64,000 bases of DNA from Microbulbifer sp. YPW1 (GCF_013367775.1 NZ_CP055157.1:2311001-2375000); one strand, 5' to 3'; numbered from the stretch's first letter, positions 51,012 to 59,408 are shown. Numbers and translations are program-made. Notes: a model not told the origin generated them from the sequence alone.

Positions 51012-51538
51012 TGGGCCTCCGGCTGTGTAGCAGTGTCGTGATCTGGTGATGCGTCGCCTTCTGCCAGCTTGTGGATGCGTTGTTCCATCTCCCCTCGTTC
51101 GAGTTCCTGTAATCCATCCTGGGTCAGCGCGTGTACCAGAATGGAATCATTTCCGACATCGATGGAGACGGTGCCGGGAGTGAGGGTAATGGAATTGGCG
51201 TAGAGCACTTTGCCGAGATCAGTGCGCAGCACCGTGGGAATATATTTGCTCACCGGTGCGATGGGTTTGCGGCCCGGTAACAGACTTCCCCAGATACAGC
51301 CGACCACTTCGAGATTACTGGTGATGATTTTTCGCAGCAGCCACAGGTAGTAACCGGGGAGGGATGACCAAAGATTCAGAGGCAGGGATTCACCGTCGAC
51401 TACTTTCATGCGTCGCGCAATCAGGATCACGAACAAGACTGACAACAGCCCGAAAAAGAGTATCAGTGGCGAGTAGAGGCCGGAATTGGCGAGCCAGATA
51501 AATGCAAGTACAGCGAAAAGACTAAAGGTGTAACGCAT
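51005..51538 (-). CDS. mnhE: Mrp/Mnh antiporter subunit E
   Basis: This 177-residue protein has two N-terminal membrane helices and a cytoplasmic domain with ANSITLTPGTVSIDVGNDSILVHAL, the MrpE signature. It is the first gene of the antiporter operon (E-F-G-D/B-C-D-D-small TM-D). A promoter could lie in the 65 bases before it or upstream of the Rap1a-like gene, which has the same orientation. Mrp complexes support growth at high salt or alkaline pH. Confidence 0.9.
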   Translation of the reverse strand: MRYTFSLFAVLAFIWLANSGLYSPLILFFGLLSVLFVILIARRMKVVDGESLPLNLWSSLPGYYLWLLRKIITSNLEVVGCIWGSLLPGRKPIAPVSKYIPTVLRTDLGKVLYANSITLTPGTVSIDVGNDSILVHALTQDGLQELERGEMEQRIHKLAEGDASPDHDTATQPEAQC

Positions 51539-51603
51539 GAATGAATGACTGCTTTATCGTTTTGGTTACCGCGACAACAGAGATCAGGGGATGAGCCCCA
51601 CAC

Positions 51604-52053
51604 TTATTCCCCGGCCGCGTCGTCACAGCGGAAGTGGGCATTCAGTACCCCTATCAGTAGGGATTCCGCCGTCGCTTCTTCTGCAACAGGTTGCGAAATC
51701 CCTGCCACCTTGGCAGCCAGGGTGTCGATAGCGGTAGATCCGGGGAGGCAGTAACGGCTATTCAGGCGCTGTTCCGCGTCTTCCGACAGGCGGCTGGCGC
51801 GAGTGCGGATAGCGCGGGCTACGAATGGGGAGGGCTGGTCTTCGCTTGCAACAACGTCAGTGCTGGCAGACAGATACCCCTGGATAAAGGCGCGGCAGCT
51901 AGTGGCTTCGGGACTCTGCCGGTTCTCCTCGTGGGCTTTGCAGGCAGTGATCAGGCCCGGCGCGGTGAGGCCTTCAAGCGCGGATACCGACTGGCTGAGC
52001 GCGAGCGCCGCCGCGGTTGCCGCTGCGAATCCAGAACATGTAAATCCTTTCAT
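51604..52053 (-). CDS. Rap1a/Tai-like small secreted protein
   Basis: This 149-residue protein has a signal peptide (about 1-26, ending VSALEG). The mature part resembles Rap1a/Tai immunity-type domains: LITACKAHEENRQSPEATSCRAFIQGYL with paired Cys, and RYCLPGSTAIDTLAAKVAGI. Rap1a proteins neutralise T6SS amidases in Serratia, but many homologues occur away from T6SS and have no known job. No T6SS gene or effector is nearby. ATG 52053 follows GAGAGGTGG. It is upstream of the Mrp operon on the same strand (65-base gap) and divergent from the response regulator. Confidence 0.65.
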   Translation of the reverse strand: MKGFTCSGFAAATAAALALSQSVSALEGLTAPGLITACKAHEENRQSPEATSCRAFIQGYLSASTDVVASEDQPSPFVARAIRTRASRLSEDAEQRLNSRYCLPGSTAIDTLAAKVAGISQPVAEEATAESLLIGVLNAHFRCDDAAGE

Positions 52054-52335
52054 ACTCGCCACCTCTCTGTCTTTTTTATTGTTGGTTTTTTTGTTCGTAA
52101 TTACTTTGGCACTTAAGGTGTGCGGAAGATTGCTAAATTTGTTAAAAAGTGTGCGGGCCTGTGTGAAATTTCTTTTTGGCGCGCTGTTTGGTTATTTGCG
52201 TTGAAACTGGCGCTAATTGGGCGTTTTTTAAATCTTTGTTACCGTGTGTGCAGAGGGAGAGCTTTATCGACGGGGGCTATTCAGAGTCCCACACGAATTT
52301 GTACATTTGGTCATAAATAACGATAAAGGTGCCAG

Positions 52336-53061
52336 ATGGATGCTACCGGTGCGCCGAAAGCCCGACTTGTGGTGGTCGATGGCGACGAAGAGGCCTGCGG
52401 GCTATTGAGCTCCCTGCTCGAAGCGGAGGGGTACAGTGTGGAAATTCTGGGGAGCGGCGAGTTGCTGCTTGCCCATCTGGCCTCCCACACAGCGGATCTG
52501 ATCCTGCTGGAAACCGTGCTTCCCGGTACCGATGGATTTGAGTTGTGTCGCCTGCTGTGTGGTGACGAGGCGATGCCGCCGGTGATGTTCGTTTCCAGTA
52601 AAAACAGTGAAGTGGACCGAGTGGTGGGGCTGGAGATGGGGGCCGACGATTACATTGTCAAACCCTTCAGTGACCGCGAGCTGGTGGCGCGGGTGAAAGC
52701 GATTTTACGTCGCGCCAACCGTCGCGCGCCCAGTGGCAAGCTCGGCCTCTACCGTTTTTGTAACTGGACCTTTTTCCCCGCGCAGATGGAACTCAAGGAT
52801 GGAGACGGCAACACCATCGCCCTCTCCTCCAGTGAGACAGAGCTGCTGCTGGCTTTTGTACAGCATCCCCAGGAACCCCTCTCCAGAGACCGGTTGCTCG
52901 ACCTCACCAAAGGCCGTGAGAGCTTTCCGTTTGATCGCAGTATCGATTCCCATGTCAGCCGCCTGCGGCGCAAGCTGGGGGATGATGCCAAGCATCCGGA
53001 TATCATCAAGACCGCCTGGGGCACTGGCTACATATTTACCTACTCGGTAGAGCCAGGTTAA
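52336..53061 (+). CDS. OmpR-family response regulator with Glu at the phospho-acceptor site
   Basis: This 241-residue protein has a receiver domain (10-124) and an OmpR/PhoB winged helix (about 135-237; SIDSHVSRLRRKLGDD and WGTGYIF). The usual phospho-accepting Asp is replaced: LILLETVLPGTDGFEL has Glu59 where LLDxxLP is expected. The acidic pocket also deviates (VVVDGDEEA), while the switch Ser (FVSSKN) and Lys109 (KPF) are kept. Glu can mimic phospho-Asp, so the protein may be constitutively active or controlled without a kinase. No histidine kinase gene is adjacent. It is monocistronic, divergent from the Rap1a-like gene and convergent with ispA. Confidence 0.88.
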   Translation: MDATGAPKARLVVVDGDEEACGLLSSLLEAEGYSVEILGSGELLLAHLASHTADLILLETVLPGTDGFELCRLLCGDEAMPPVMFVSSKNSEVDRVVGLEMGADDYIVKPFSDRELVARVKAILRRANRRAPSGKLGLYRFCNWTFFPAQMELKDGDGNTIALSSSETELLLAFVQHPQEPLSRDRLLDLTKGRESFPFDRSIDSHVSRLRRKLGDDAKHPDIIKTAWGTGYIFTYSVEPG

Positions 53062-53141
53062 GCCGGGTTGGCCGAGAGACTGGGTGAGGGGGATAGAGAA
53101 TAAAGTGGGGCGCAGGAACAGGGCAGCCAGGGGCCGCCCGT

Positions 53142-54077
53142 TCAGTGGGTCCGCTCGACGATATAGTCTGCGAGCAACTGTAGAATCTGGATGCCTGATG
53201 CACTGGTCGCATCTGGGCTGGCGGAAAGCGTCGTCAGAGCGCGGCTCGCTTCGCCGTGTAGTTCCGCCGCCTTGCTGCGGGCACCGTCAAGACCCAGCAG
53301 GGATACATAGGTGGGCTTGTTGCGCGCGGCATCGGCGCCCTGGGTTTTGCCCAGGGTCTCGGTATCCGCGGTTACGTCCAGGATATCGTCCTGCACCTGG
53401 AAGGCCAGGCCGATGGCCTCGGCATAGCGGGTGATGGCAGCCAGCTGATCGTCGCTGGCGCCGCCGATCATCGCCCCCATACGGGCACTCGCGGAGATCA
53501 GGGCGCCGGTTTTCAGGCGGTGCATCTCTTCCAGTTGCTCGAGGGCAAGGGCGTGATCCACCGCCGCCAGGTCGATGGCCTGGCCGGCAACCATACCGCG
53601 GGCGCCCGAAGCGTGGGCCAGTTCTGCGATCAGGCGGATCTTGAGCTCGGCGGGCAGGGCCGCGGCGGCGAGGAGCTCGAAGGCCTGGGTCTGCAGGGCA
53701 TCGCCGGCGAGAATCGCGGTGGCTTCGTCGAACTGGATATGACAGGTGGCGCGGCCGCGGCGCAGGGCGTCATCGTCCATGGCCGGGAGGTCATCGTGCA
53801 CCAGGGAGTAAGCGTGTACACACTCCAGGGCGGCCGCCGCCTCGTGGCTCTGGCCGGCTGCGCTGTTGCCCGCTAGAGCCTGGGCAGCGGCGTACACCAG
53901 TGCCGGGCGCAGGCGTTTGCCTGGGCCCAGGGCCGCGTAGTTCATGGCGGCGAACAGGGCTTCAGCGGAAGAGTGGTCTGCGAGTGCAGTGGTGAGGGTC
54001 TGTTCGACCTGCTGGCCGGCGGTCTGCAGGAACATCTTCAGTTTGGCAGGCATGGCTGCCGCGGTGCTACTGCTCAC
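53142..54077 (-). CDS. ispA: Farnesyl diphosphate synthase
   Basis: This 311-residue short-chain prenyl transferase makes FPP (C15) from IPP and DMAPP. It has the first aspartate-rich motif DDLPAMDDD (95-103), the second motif DDILD (230-234), and GPGKRLRP near residue 51. It follows xseB directly: the xseB stop TAA is immediately followed by the GTG start at 54077. ATG 54053 (MPAKLKMFLQ) is an alternative. Its usual downstream partner dxs is found about 9.4 kb further along the same strand rather than adjacent. Confidence 0.95.
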   Translation of the reverse strand: MSSSTAAAMPAKLKMFLQTAGQQVEQTLTTALADHSSAEALFAAMNYAALGPGKRLRPALVYAAAQALAGNSAAGQSHEAAAALECVHAYSLVHDDLPAMDDDALRRGRATCHIQFDEATAILAGDALQTQAFELLAAAALPAELKIRLIAELAHASGARGMVAGQAIDLAAVDHALALEQLEEMHRLKTGALISASARMGAMIGGASDDQLAAITRYAEAIGLAFQVQDDILDVTADTETLGKTQGADAARNKPTYVSLLGLDGARSKAAELHGEASRALTTLSASPDATSASGIQILQLLADYIVERTH

Positions 54078-54350
54078 TTACTCCGCAGCTCCGGGGCCAT
54101 TGTCTCCTGCAAAGTCGTCCTCGGTGTCGAAGGGCAGTTCCTGTACCTTGCCGTTCTCCTCCATCAGAACCTTTACCTTCTGCTCGGCACTGGCCAGCTT
54201 CTGCTGGCATTCGCGGGTGAGCTTTACCCCGCGCTCGAAGTCGGTCAGCGCTTCGTCCAGGGGCAGGTCGCCGCTTTCCAGGCGTTCCACCAGCTGTTCC
54301 AGTTCTTCCAGTGCGCTCTCGAAGGTTGCGGCTTTCTTTTTGGCTGCCAT
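54078..54350 (-). CDS. xseB: Exodeoxyribonuclease VII small subunit
   Basis: This 90-residue helical protein has the family pattern FESALEELEQLVERLESGDLPLDEALTDFERGVKL. It binds XseA to form the single-strand exonuclease ExoVII. ATG 54350 (MAAKKKAATF) fits the family; the frame to 54386 is an extension. It is adjacent to ispA on its 3' side, a common pairing. Confidence 0.93.
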   Translation of the reverse strand: MAAKKKAATFESALEELEQLVERLESGDLPLDEALTDFERGVKLTRECQQKLASAEQKVKVLMEENGKVQELPFDTEDDFAGDNGPGAAE

Positions 54351-54433
54351 GAAGGGTATCTCTGATAGGGCTGCAGTTGCGGGCAACCTTAGCGGCTCGC
54401 AATAGGACGGTCAATTGGCGTGCGCGACTTCCC

Positions 54434-55990
54434 TCAGGGCAGGAAGTGCTCCAGCTGTGGCCCGCTGCCGTCCGACTGCACCTCCCGCTCCATCAGGAAA
54501 TGCGCCAGCGCCCGTTTCTGGCTGCTGCTGAAACCGTAATTGGGCATCGGCGGCGTGGGCGTGTCGAAATAGTCTGCCAGTTGCTTGAGCGAGTATTTGC
54601 GGCTCAGGTCCCGCAGCGGCGCCTGCTGGTGGCAACGCACACAATTGCGCCGTTCGTAGATCTGGGCCCCCTGGCGGGCGGCGCTGCTGTCGATGGCGAG
54701 AGGCTTTTTCGGCGCGCTGATGGGCGGGCGATTTTCGGCGGGAATGGCGCTGCTGGCGGAATCCGCATCTCCGGGCTGTGCCCGGTAAACCGCACCGGCG
54801 TAGTCATCGGAGATATAAATATTGCCGCGGGCATCCTCTGCGATATCCACCGGGCGACCGTACACCGTGGTTTTGTCCTCGCCCAGGAAGCCCCACATAA
54901 AGTCCTGCGCGCGGATACTGCCGTCCTCCTGCCAGTGCAGAGCCACCACCTTGTAGCCATCCTTTACGTCCCGGTTCCAGGAACCGTGTAGTGCCACCAG
55001 TGCCGAGTCGCGGAATGTATCCGGCTGTTCCGGGCTGCGCAGGAAACGGATACCCAGCGGTGCATTGTGCGCGCGGAACTCGAATACCGGGGGAATCGAG
55101 GTGCGGATAAGTTGCTGTATTTCACCCGCATTTTCCCCAGCGCCCTCGCCGAAATCCGGGTCCGGTACGCGGTTGCCATTGGCGTAGGGCCAACCGTAGA
55201 AGCCCCCCTGCTGCACGCGGTTCAGCTCGCACGGGGGGAAGTCGTTCCCCAGCCAGTCGCGGCCATTATCTGTGGCGTAGAGCGCGGCATCTTTCGGCGA
55301 CCAGTCAAAGCCCACACTGTTGCGTAGTCCGGTGGCGTAAATCTGGAAATCGCTGCCATCCGGACGAAAACGCATAATGGTTGCCCGGTGCGGGTCTTCC
55401 TCTATACATACATTGCAGGTGGAGCCGCTGGAAAGGTACAACCAGCCATCCGGCCCCATGCCGATGGTCTTCGTCCAGTGGTTGCCGGTATCGGCGAGGC
55501 CGCTGACAATTTTCTGGTAACGGCCGGCGATGCGACCATCGGAGTGATCGAAGGGCACCCGGCCCACGCCGTTGCTTTCCGCGATATACAGCCAGTCCTC
55601 AAACAGCGCCAGCCCGTGCGGCCGCTGCAGGCCGTCGATCAGTACCCGTTGGCCATCGGTCTTGCCGTCTTCGTTGCGGTCACTGAGCAGCAGGCTCACC
55701 TGGCCCAGCTTGGGTTGCGAGACCAGCAGATCGCCACTGCGGGTGACTGCCATAAAACGCGCGTTGGGCACCTGTTCACTGAACAGTTGCAGTCGATAAC
55801 CCGGCGCCAGCATTAATTGACGCTCAACGGTTTTTTCATCGGTACTGGCGCCAATCAGTTGTCCCCAGGGGACATTGATACCAGGCACCCAACCGGCGAC
55901 GATTGCCGCCACCAGCAGCAAAAAAAGAACAATGGCGCCGAATATTACCCGGCGGGTAAAAGTTAGCGCGTTTTTCGACGGAGCTTTCAC
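54434..55990 (-). CDS. PQQ-type sugar/sorbosone dehydrogenase-like protein with cytochrome c domain
   Basis: This about 518-residue protein has one N-terminal membrane anchor (about 15-35, VIFGAIVLFLLLVAAIVAGW). A beta-propeller (about 65-400) of the glucose/sorbosone dehydrogenase type follows, with PHGLALFEDWLYIAESNGV, GNHWTKTIGMGPDGWLYLSSGS and GGFYGWPYANG. A short C-terminal cytochrome c with CVRCH (450-454) and likely axial Met in PPMPNYG is fused. It may oxidise an aldose or related alcohol in the periplasm and pass electrons to the respiratory chain. The start is uncertain: GTG 55990 removes 27 residues of non-coding appearance present if 56071 is used. No PQQ synthesis genes are in the window. 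Confidence 0.82.
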   Translation of the reverse strand: MKAPSKNALTFTRRVIFGAIVLFLLLVAAIVAGWVPGINVPWGQLIGASTDEKTVERQLMLAPGYRLQLFSEQVPNARFMAVTRSGDLLVSQPKLGQVSLLLSDRNEDGKTDGQRVLIDGLQRPHGLALFEDWLYIAESNGVGRVPFDHSDGRIAGRYQKIVSGLADTGNHWTKTIGMGPDGWLYLSSGSTCNVCIEEDPHRATIMRFRPDGSDFQIYATGLRNSVGFDWSPKDAALYATDNGRDWLGNDFPPCELNRVQQGGFYGWPYANGNRVPDPDFGEGAGENAGEIQQLIRTSIPPVFEFRAHNAPLGIRFLRSPEQPDTFRDSALVALHGSWNRDVKDGYKVVALHWQEDGSIRAQDFMWGFLGEDKTTVYGRPVDIAEDARGNIYISDDYAGAVYRAQPGDADSASSAIPAENRPPISAPKKPLAIDSSAARQGAQIYERRNCVRCHQQAPLRDLSRKYSLKQLADYFDTPTPPMPNYGFSSSQKRALAHFLMEREVQSDGSGPQLEHFLP

Positions 55991-56119
55991 GATCGTCTTG
56001 ATCTCGTAACAAAAGTAACTATAGTAAGCCGCTAAATGTCGCACAGCCGTACCAGTTGCGATACGCGCCAAACCATCCCCCTCCGCTCTCCCGAGTGAAA
56101 TGTGACGACGGTCACGTGC

Positions 56120-56139
56120 TTGTAAGACATCTCTTACAA
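56120..56139 (+). promoter_or_regulatory. GacA-type upstream activating sequence
   Basis: TTGTAAGA and TCTTACAA flank four bases, giving TGTAAG-N6-CTTACA (56121-56138), the consensus of the GacA/UvrY box in front of Rsm/Csr sRNAs. It lies about 65 bases upstream of the predicted sRNA start. A CATAAT-like -10 is at 56182-56187. Confidence 0.85.
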
Positions 56140-56193
56140 CAAGTTCAGCACTTTCCCACTACCTTATTTTTCCCCAGCGACCATAATGTATTT

Positions 56194-56329
56194 GCAAGGA
56201 CGGAGAACGGATTGCAACGGCGGCAAGGATAGGTCCCCAAGGAATGGAGACCGCGCTGCCAGCCCGAAAGGATTTGGGCACCATCCTGTGAGACGCACCG
56301 CTTGGGCCGGATTGCCCAGGCGGTGTTTT
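56194..56329 (+). ncRNA. Rsm/Csr-family regulatory sRNA (CsrA/RsmA-sequestering)
   Basis: This about 136-nt RNA gene has eight GGA motifs (56198, 56202, 56209, 56227, 56241, 56246, 56270, 56309). Several are in hairpin loops, for example GCCCGAAAGGATTTGGGC and GGTCCCCAAGGAATGGAGACC-type stems. It ends in a 12-bp terminator, CACCGCTTGGGC (56296-56307) / GCCCAGGCGGTG (56314-56325), with a GGA in its loop, followed by TTTT. A GacA box precedes it. RNAs of this kind titrate the translational repressor CsrA/RsmA under GacS/GacA control. The 5' end is predicted from the -10 element. Which RsmX/Y/Z type it is closest to cannot be judged by eye. Confidence 0.82.
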
Positions 56330-56825
56330 ACGTTTGGGGCTGTGAAAAACCTGTCCTGATCTTTTGCCGACATTGTCACGGCTTCCCTTTCCCAATTCAA
56401 ATCATCCTGTCTATACAAGTCCCGGCGGTTTTCGTTGCCGCGCAACAGGCTTCTGCAAAAAAGTTTTTCTGCGTTTGCCCGGGCTAGATCGTTACGGACA
56501 TCTCACAAAAGTAAAAAAACAGCAGCAGTTTTGTCCGCCAGTCTGGAAATCGTAACAAACCTCCGCTTTAATCAGGTAAAGCCGGTCCAAATAAAGTGAC
56601 CGCGGAGGATGACGCATTCAGTAATGTATTGCCGTACCCGTTCGTAACGCAACCACCTTTCCATCATTGGTGGTCAAGCCTTCATCGCCCCCAAATTTCG
56701 CGCCATTCCTCCAGCGCCTCCAGATTCCCCAGTTTTCACAACCAATTTCCAGACTTCCAGAGCCCTGCCGGCCATCCCGCGGGGCTCTACTGTTTTCGTG
56801 GCTCGCAAAAACGGGAGGTGAACTC
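56330..56825. other. Intergenic region between sRNA and HNH gene
   Basis: These about 495 bases hold no recognisable gene. The HNH frame is open from 56667, but the leading part has no family character and a good ribosome-binding site occurs only at 56813-56818. An unassigned promoter for the HNH gene must lie here. Confidence 0.4.
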
Positions 56826-57413
56826 GTGCAAGCGCAAATCCTGAGGTTGAATCTCGCGGGGCAACCCCTCGAATGGCTGAGTTGGGAAGAGGCGGCCTGT
56901 CTGTACGTGCGGGAGCTGGTGACCTGGACCATGGGCGGGGTGGTGCAGACGGTACACGGCGGTATCAACCGCCTGGGAGAACGCTCCACCCTCGATCTCG
57001 CCGCGATCATTGCCTGTGGCGGCGATCGCATGGCGCGTCCGCGCAAACGCCCGCCGCTAAACAACCGCGCACTGTTTGCCCGGGACCAGCACACCTGTCT
57101 TTACTGCGGTAGCTGGTTTCCGATCCGCGAGTTAACCCGCGACCATGTGCACCCGGTTTCCAAGGGCGGCCGGGATATCTGGGAAAACGTGGTCACCGCC
57201 TGCCGTCGCTGCAACCAGCACAAGGGCAACCGCTTGCTGCAGGATCTTGAAATCGACTTGCTGGCGCTGCCGTTTGTGCCCAATGCGGCGGAATATCTGG
57301 CGCTTACCAACAGCGCGCGGATTCGCGGGGATCAGATGGAATTTCTGCGCGGGCAGTTTTCCCGCAAGCGGCAGGAAAGCTGGCTGTCAGAAGTGGTTCA
57401 GCAGGCGGGTTGA
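56826..57413 (+). CDS. HNH endonuclease-domain protein
   Basis: This 195-residue protein has the HNH core CLYCGSWFPIRELTRDHVHPVSKGGRDIWENVV, then ACRRCNQHKGNR. That gives CxxC zinc ligands on both sides of a RDHV/HPVSKGG catalytic turn. GTG 56826 is preceded by GGGAGG at seven bases; the frame from 56667 is an upstream extension. Stand-alone HNH proteins of this size are common in gammaproteobacteria; they are not classic restriction enzymes, and their role is unknown. No methylase or phage gene is adjacent. Confidence 0.85.
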   Translation: MQAQILRLNLAGQPLEWLSWEEAACLYVRELVTWTMGGVVQTVHGGINRLGERSTLDLAAIIACGGDRMARPRKRPPLNNRALFARDQHTCLYCGSWFPIRELTRDHVHPVSKGGRDIWENVVTACRRCNQHKGNRLLQDLEIDLLALPFVPNAAEYLALTNSARIRGDQMEFLRGQFSRKRQESWLSEVVQQAG

Positions 57414-57486
57414 TCTGAAATATGTGGTGCGGAAGCGCTTGCGGTGAAGGCGGCAATATCGGTTGCGCCACCTCCACCAAAGCCGG

Positions 57487-58497
57487 CTAAACGGCGTCGC
57501 GAATCAGCGCACCCAGGTAAGTGCTGAAATCGTGTCCCTGATTCTGCAGCATTTTCGGGAACATGGAGATCGGGGTCATGCCCGGGAAGGTGTTCACCTC
57601 ATTGAGATAAATTTCCCCGTCGTCGGTGAGGAAGAAATCAATCCGCGACAGGTCCTTCAATTGCAGACCGATAAACGCCCGTTTTGACGCTTCGTGAATC
57701 CACCCCAACTGTGCATCGGAAAGCCCCTCTGCCACCACATGGGTCTGCGCGCGGCTCGCCTCCGCGTACTTTTCCTCGTAACTGTAAAACGTATCTTCCG
57801 GCGCACACACTTCCCCGGGCGGGGTAATCACCAGCTCACCCTGGTAGGTGTAAGCGGCAACTTCCAGCTCGCGGACCTTCAGGCACTTTTCCACCAGCAC
57901 ATAGGGCGACAGGCTGAATGCTTCGTGCAGGGCCTTCTCCAGTGCGTCTTCATCGCTCACCTTGTAACAGCCCACCGACGAGCCCTGGTTGGACGCCTTT
58001 ACGAATACCGAACCCCACAGGGTCAGCGCATCCCGCGCGCGGGCGATCTCTTCCGAAGTATTCGCGCACAGGAATTTGTACGGGGTATTGTCGATCCCCA
58101 GCGCCGTCAGCCACAGTTTGGTGGTGATCTTGTTGAAACAGATCTTGCTCGCCTCCGAGCCGCAGCCGTAATAGGGCAGGCCGAGGATTTCCAGCTGGGA
58201 TTGCAGGTCGCCGGTCTCGCCGGGATAGCCGTGAATCGCGGGAATCACGTAATCCACCAGTTGGGCGCTGCCGGTAGCGCTGTACAGCAGCTTGTCCGAG
58301 CGCAGCTCCTGCACCTGGCCGTTGGCATCCACAAAGCGACCGTCCGCTTCCATGGTGACTCGGGAGAGCTGGATATCGTTCAGTTTGCCCAGCTCGCGCT
58401 GGATGAAGTCCGCAGTGCGCAGGGAGACATCGTGCTCGCTGCTGCCACCGCCGCAGATCAGCAGTACGTGAATGGTCTGTTGGGCCTTGTCGCTCAT
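57487..58497 (-). CDS. ddl: D-alanine-D-alanine ligase
   Basis: This 336-residue ATP-grasp enzyme makes D-Ala-D-Ala for peptidoglycan. It has HVLLICGGGSSEHDVSLRTADF at the N-terminus, GSSVGCYKVSDEDALEKAL and VLVEKCLKVRELEVAAYTYQG in the ATP-grasp core, and YLNEVNTFPGMTPISMFPKM at the C-terminus. GGGSSEHDVS and EVNTFPGMT are family signatures. ATG 58497 is used, not 58560, because GAGAG is upstream and the domain starts there. It is next to the murein peptidase mepA on the same strand (20-base gap), a cell-wall gene pair. Confidence 0.93.
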   Translation of the reverse strand: MSDKAQQTIHVLLICGGGSSEHDVSLRTADFIQRELGKLNDIQLSRVTMEADGRFVDANGQVQELRSDKLLYSATGSAQLVDYVIPAIHGYPGETGDLQSQLEILGLPYYGCGSEASKICFNKITTKLWLTALGIDNTPYKFLCANTSEEIARARDALTLWGSVFVKASNQGSSVGCYKVSDEDALEKALHEAFSLSPYVLVEKCLKVRELEVAAYTYQGELVITPPGEVCAPEDTFYSYEEKYAEASRAQTHVVAEGLSDAQLGWIHEASKRAFIGLQLKDLSRIDFFLTDDGEIYLNEVNTFPGMTPISMFPKMLQNQGHDFSTYLGALIRDAV

Positions 58498-58517
58498 TGG
58501 GCTCTCATCGTTCTTTC

Positions 58518-59408
58518 TTAATTGGATACCGCCGCGGGGGCGGCAAGCACCTGCGCACACTGCGCGGGCATCTCCGGTCTTTTCGGCGGCTTCTTCGGTA
58601 CGGGTTTGGTCGGCGCCGGGCGGTTAAGGATGGCGTAAAATTCATCGCTAAACCACCAGTCGAGACCGCCGTTACAGGGTCTGCCGCGCACCTTTTTCTG
58701 GGGTTTGCAGTTTTTGTCTCCCGGTGGGCAGTTCAGGCGCACGTGAAAATGATAGTTGTGTCCCCACCAGGGGCGCACTTTGCGCAGCCATTCGTTATCG
58801 CTCCCTGCAATATCGCACATTTTCCGCTTGATGGTGGGATGCACGAATATCCGGGCGACACGAGGATCTTCCGAGGCGATACGCAGAATCCCGGGAATGC
58901 GTGCATCCCAGTTTTTTTCCAGCAGGATGTGCTTGCGGGTATCGGCCATGGGGATGGCGGAGATGTTGTCCCGCTCCCAGGCGCTCAGCGGGCGCTCGGC
59001 GGCGCGCTTGTCCTGGGAGAACCAGATATCTGCATCCAGCCCCATCTGGTGGCTTCTGTGTCCACTGCTGAACGGCCCGCCGCGGGCCATGGACATGTCG
59101 CCAATCTGCAGCCGGCCGAGATTGTTTTCTTCGACGGCGTTGGAGAAGTCCTTGAGGAATTCCACCAGGTACGGGTTGCCATAGTGCCGGTCGCGCCCGG
59201 TACGCACCAACTGGAATCCTTCTCCACGCAGTGGCATCTGTTCGGCACCACTCAGGCAGCCATTGCTGTAGCCACCGATACTGGCCGGTAGTTGATTCGA
59301 GGGCTTTTTAACGGCTTCCCACGGGTTTTGGGCGTGGGCGGGGAGGGCAATACACAACGTCAGTGTGGTGAGCAGGGCAAACAGGGATACGGGCATGTAC
59401 GTCGACAT
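58518..59408 (-). CDS. mepA: Penicillin-insensitive murein endopeptidase
   Basis: This 296-residue secreted LAS-family metallopeptidase has a signal peptide ending LPAHA (residue 26). Zinc-site residues are in FSSGHRSHQMGLDADIW (His120, Asp127) and WWGHNYHFHVRL. Six or more cysteines suggest disulfides, as in E. coli MepA. It cleaves D-Ala-mDAP cross-links in peptidoglycan. The C-terminal Pro/Lys-rich tail is longer than usual. ATG 59408 or 59396 may be used. It is 20 bases upstream of ddl on the same strand, so the pair may be co-transcribed. Confidence 0.93.
   Translation of the reverse strand: MSTYMPVSLFALLTTLTLCIALPAHAQNPWEAVKKPSNQLPASIGGYSNGCLSGAEQMPLRGEGFQLVRTGRDRHYGNPYLVEFLKDFSNAVEENNLGRLQIGDMSMARGGPFSSGHRSHQMGLDADIWFSQDKRAAERPLSAWERDNISAIPMADTRKHILLEKNWDARIPGILRIASEDPRVARIFVHPTIKRKMCDIAGSDNEWLRKVRPWWGHNYHFHVRLNCPPGDKNCKPQKKVRGRPCNGGLDWWFSDEFYAILNRPAPTKPVPKKPPKRPEMPAQCAQVLAAPAAVSN

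Noticed and set aside
56194..56329. c-di-GMP, glycine or cobalamin riboswitch
   Set aside because: No conserved core for these was found. The stretch has its own upstream activator box and terminator and no gene directly downstream in range, which fits a trans-acting sRNA.
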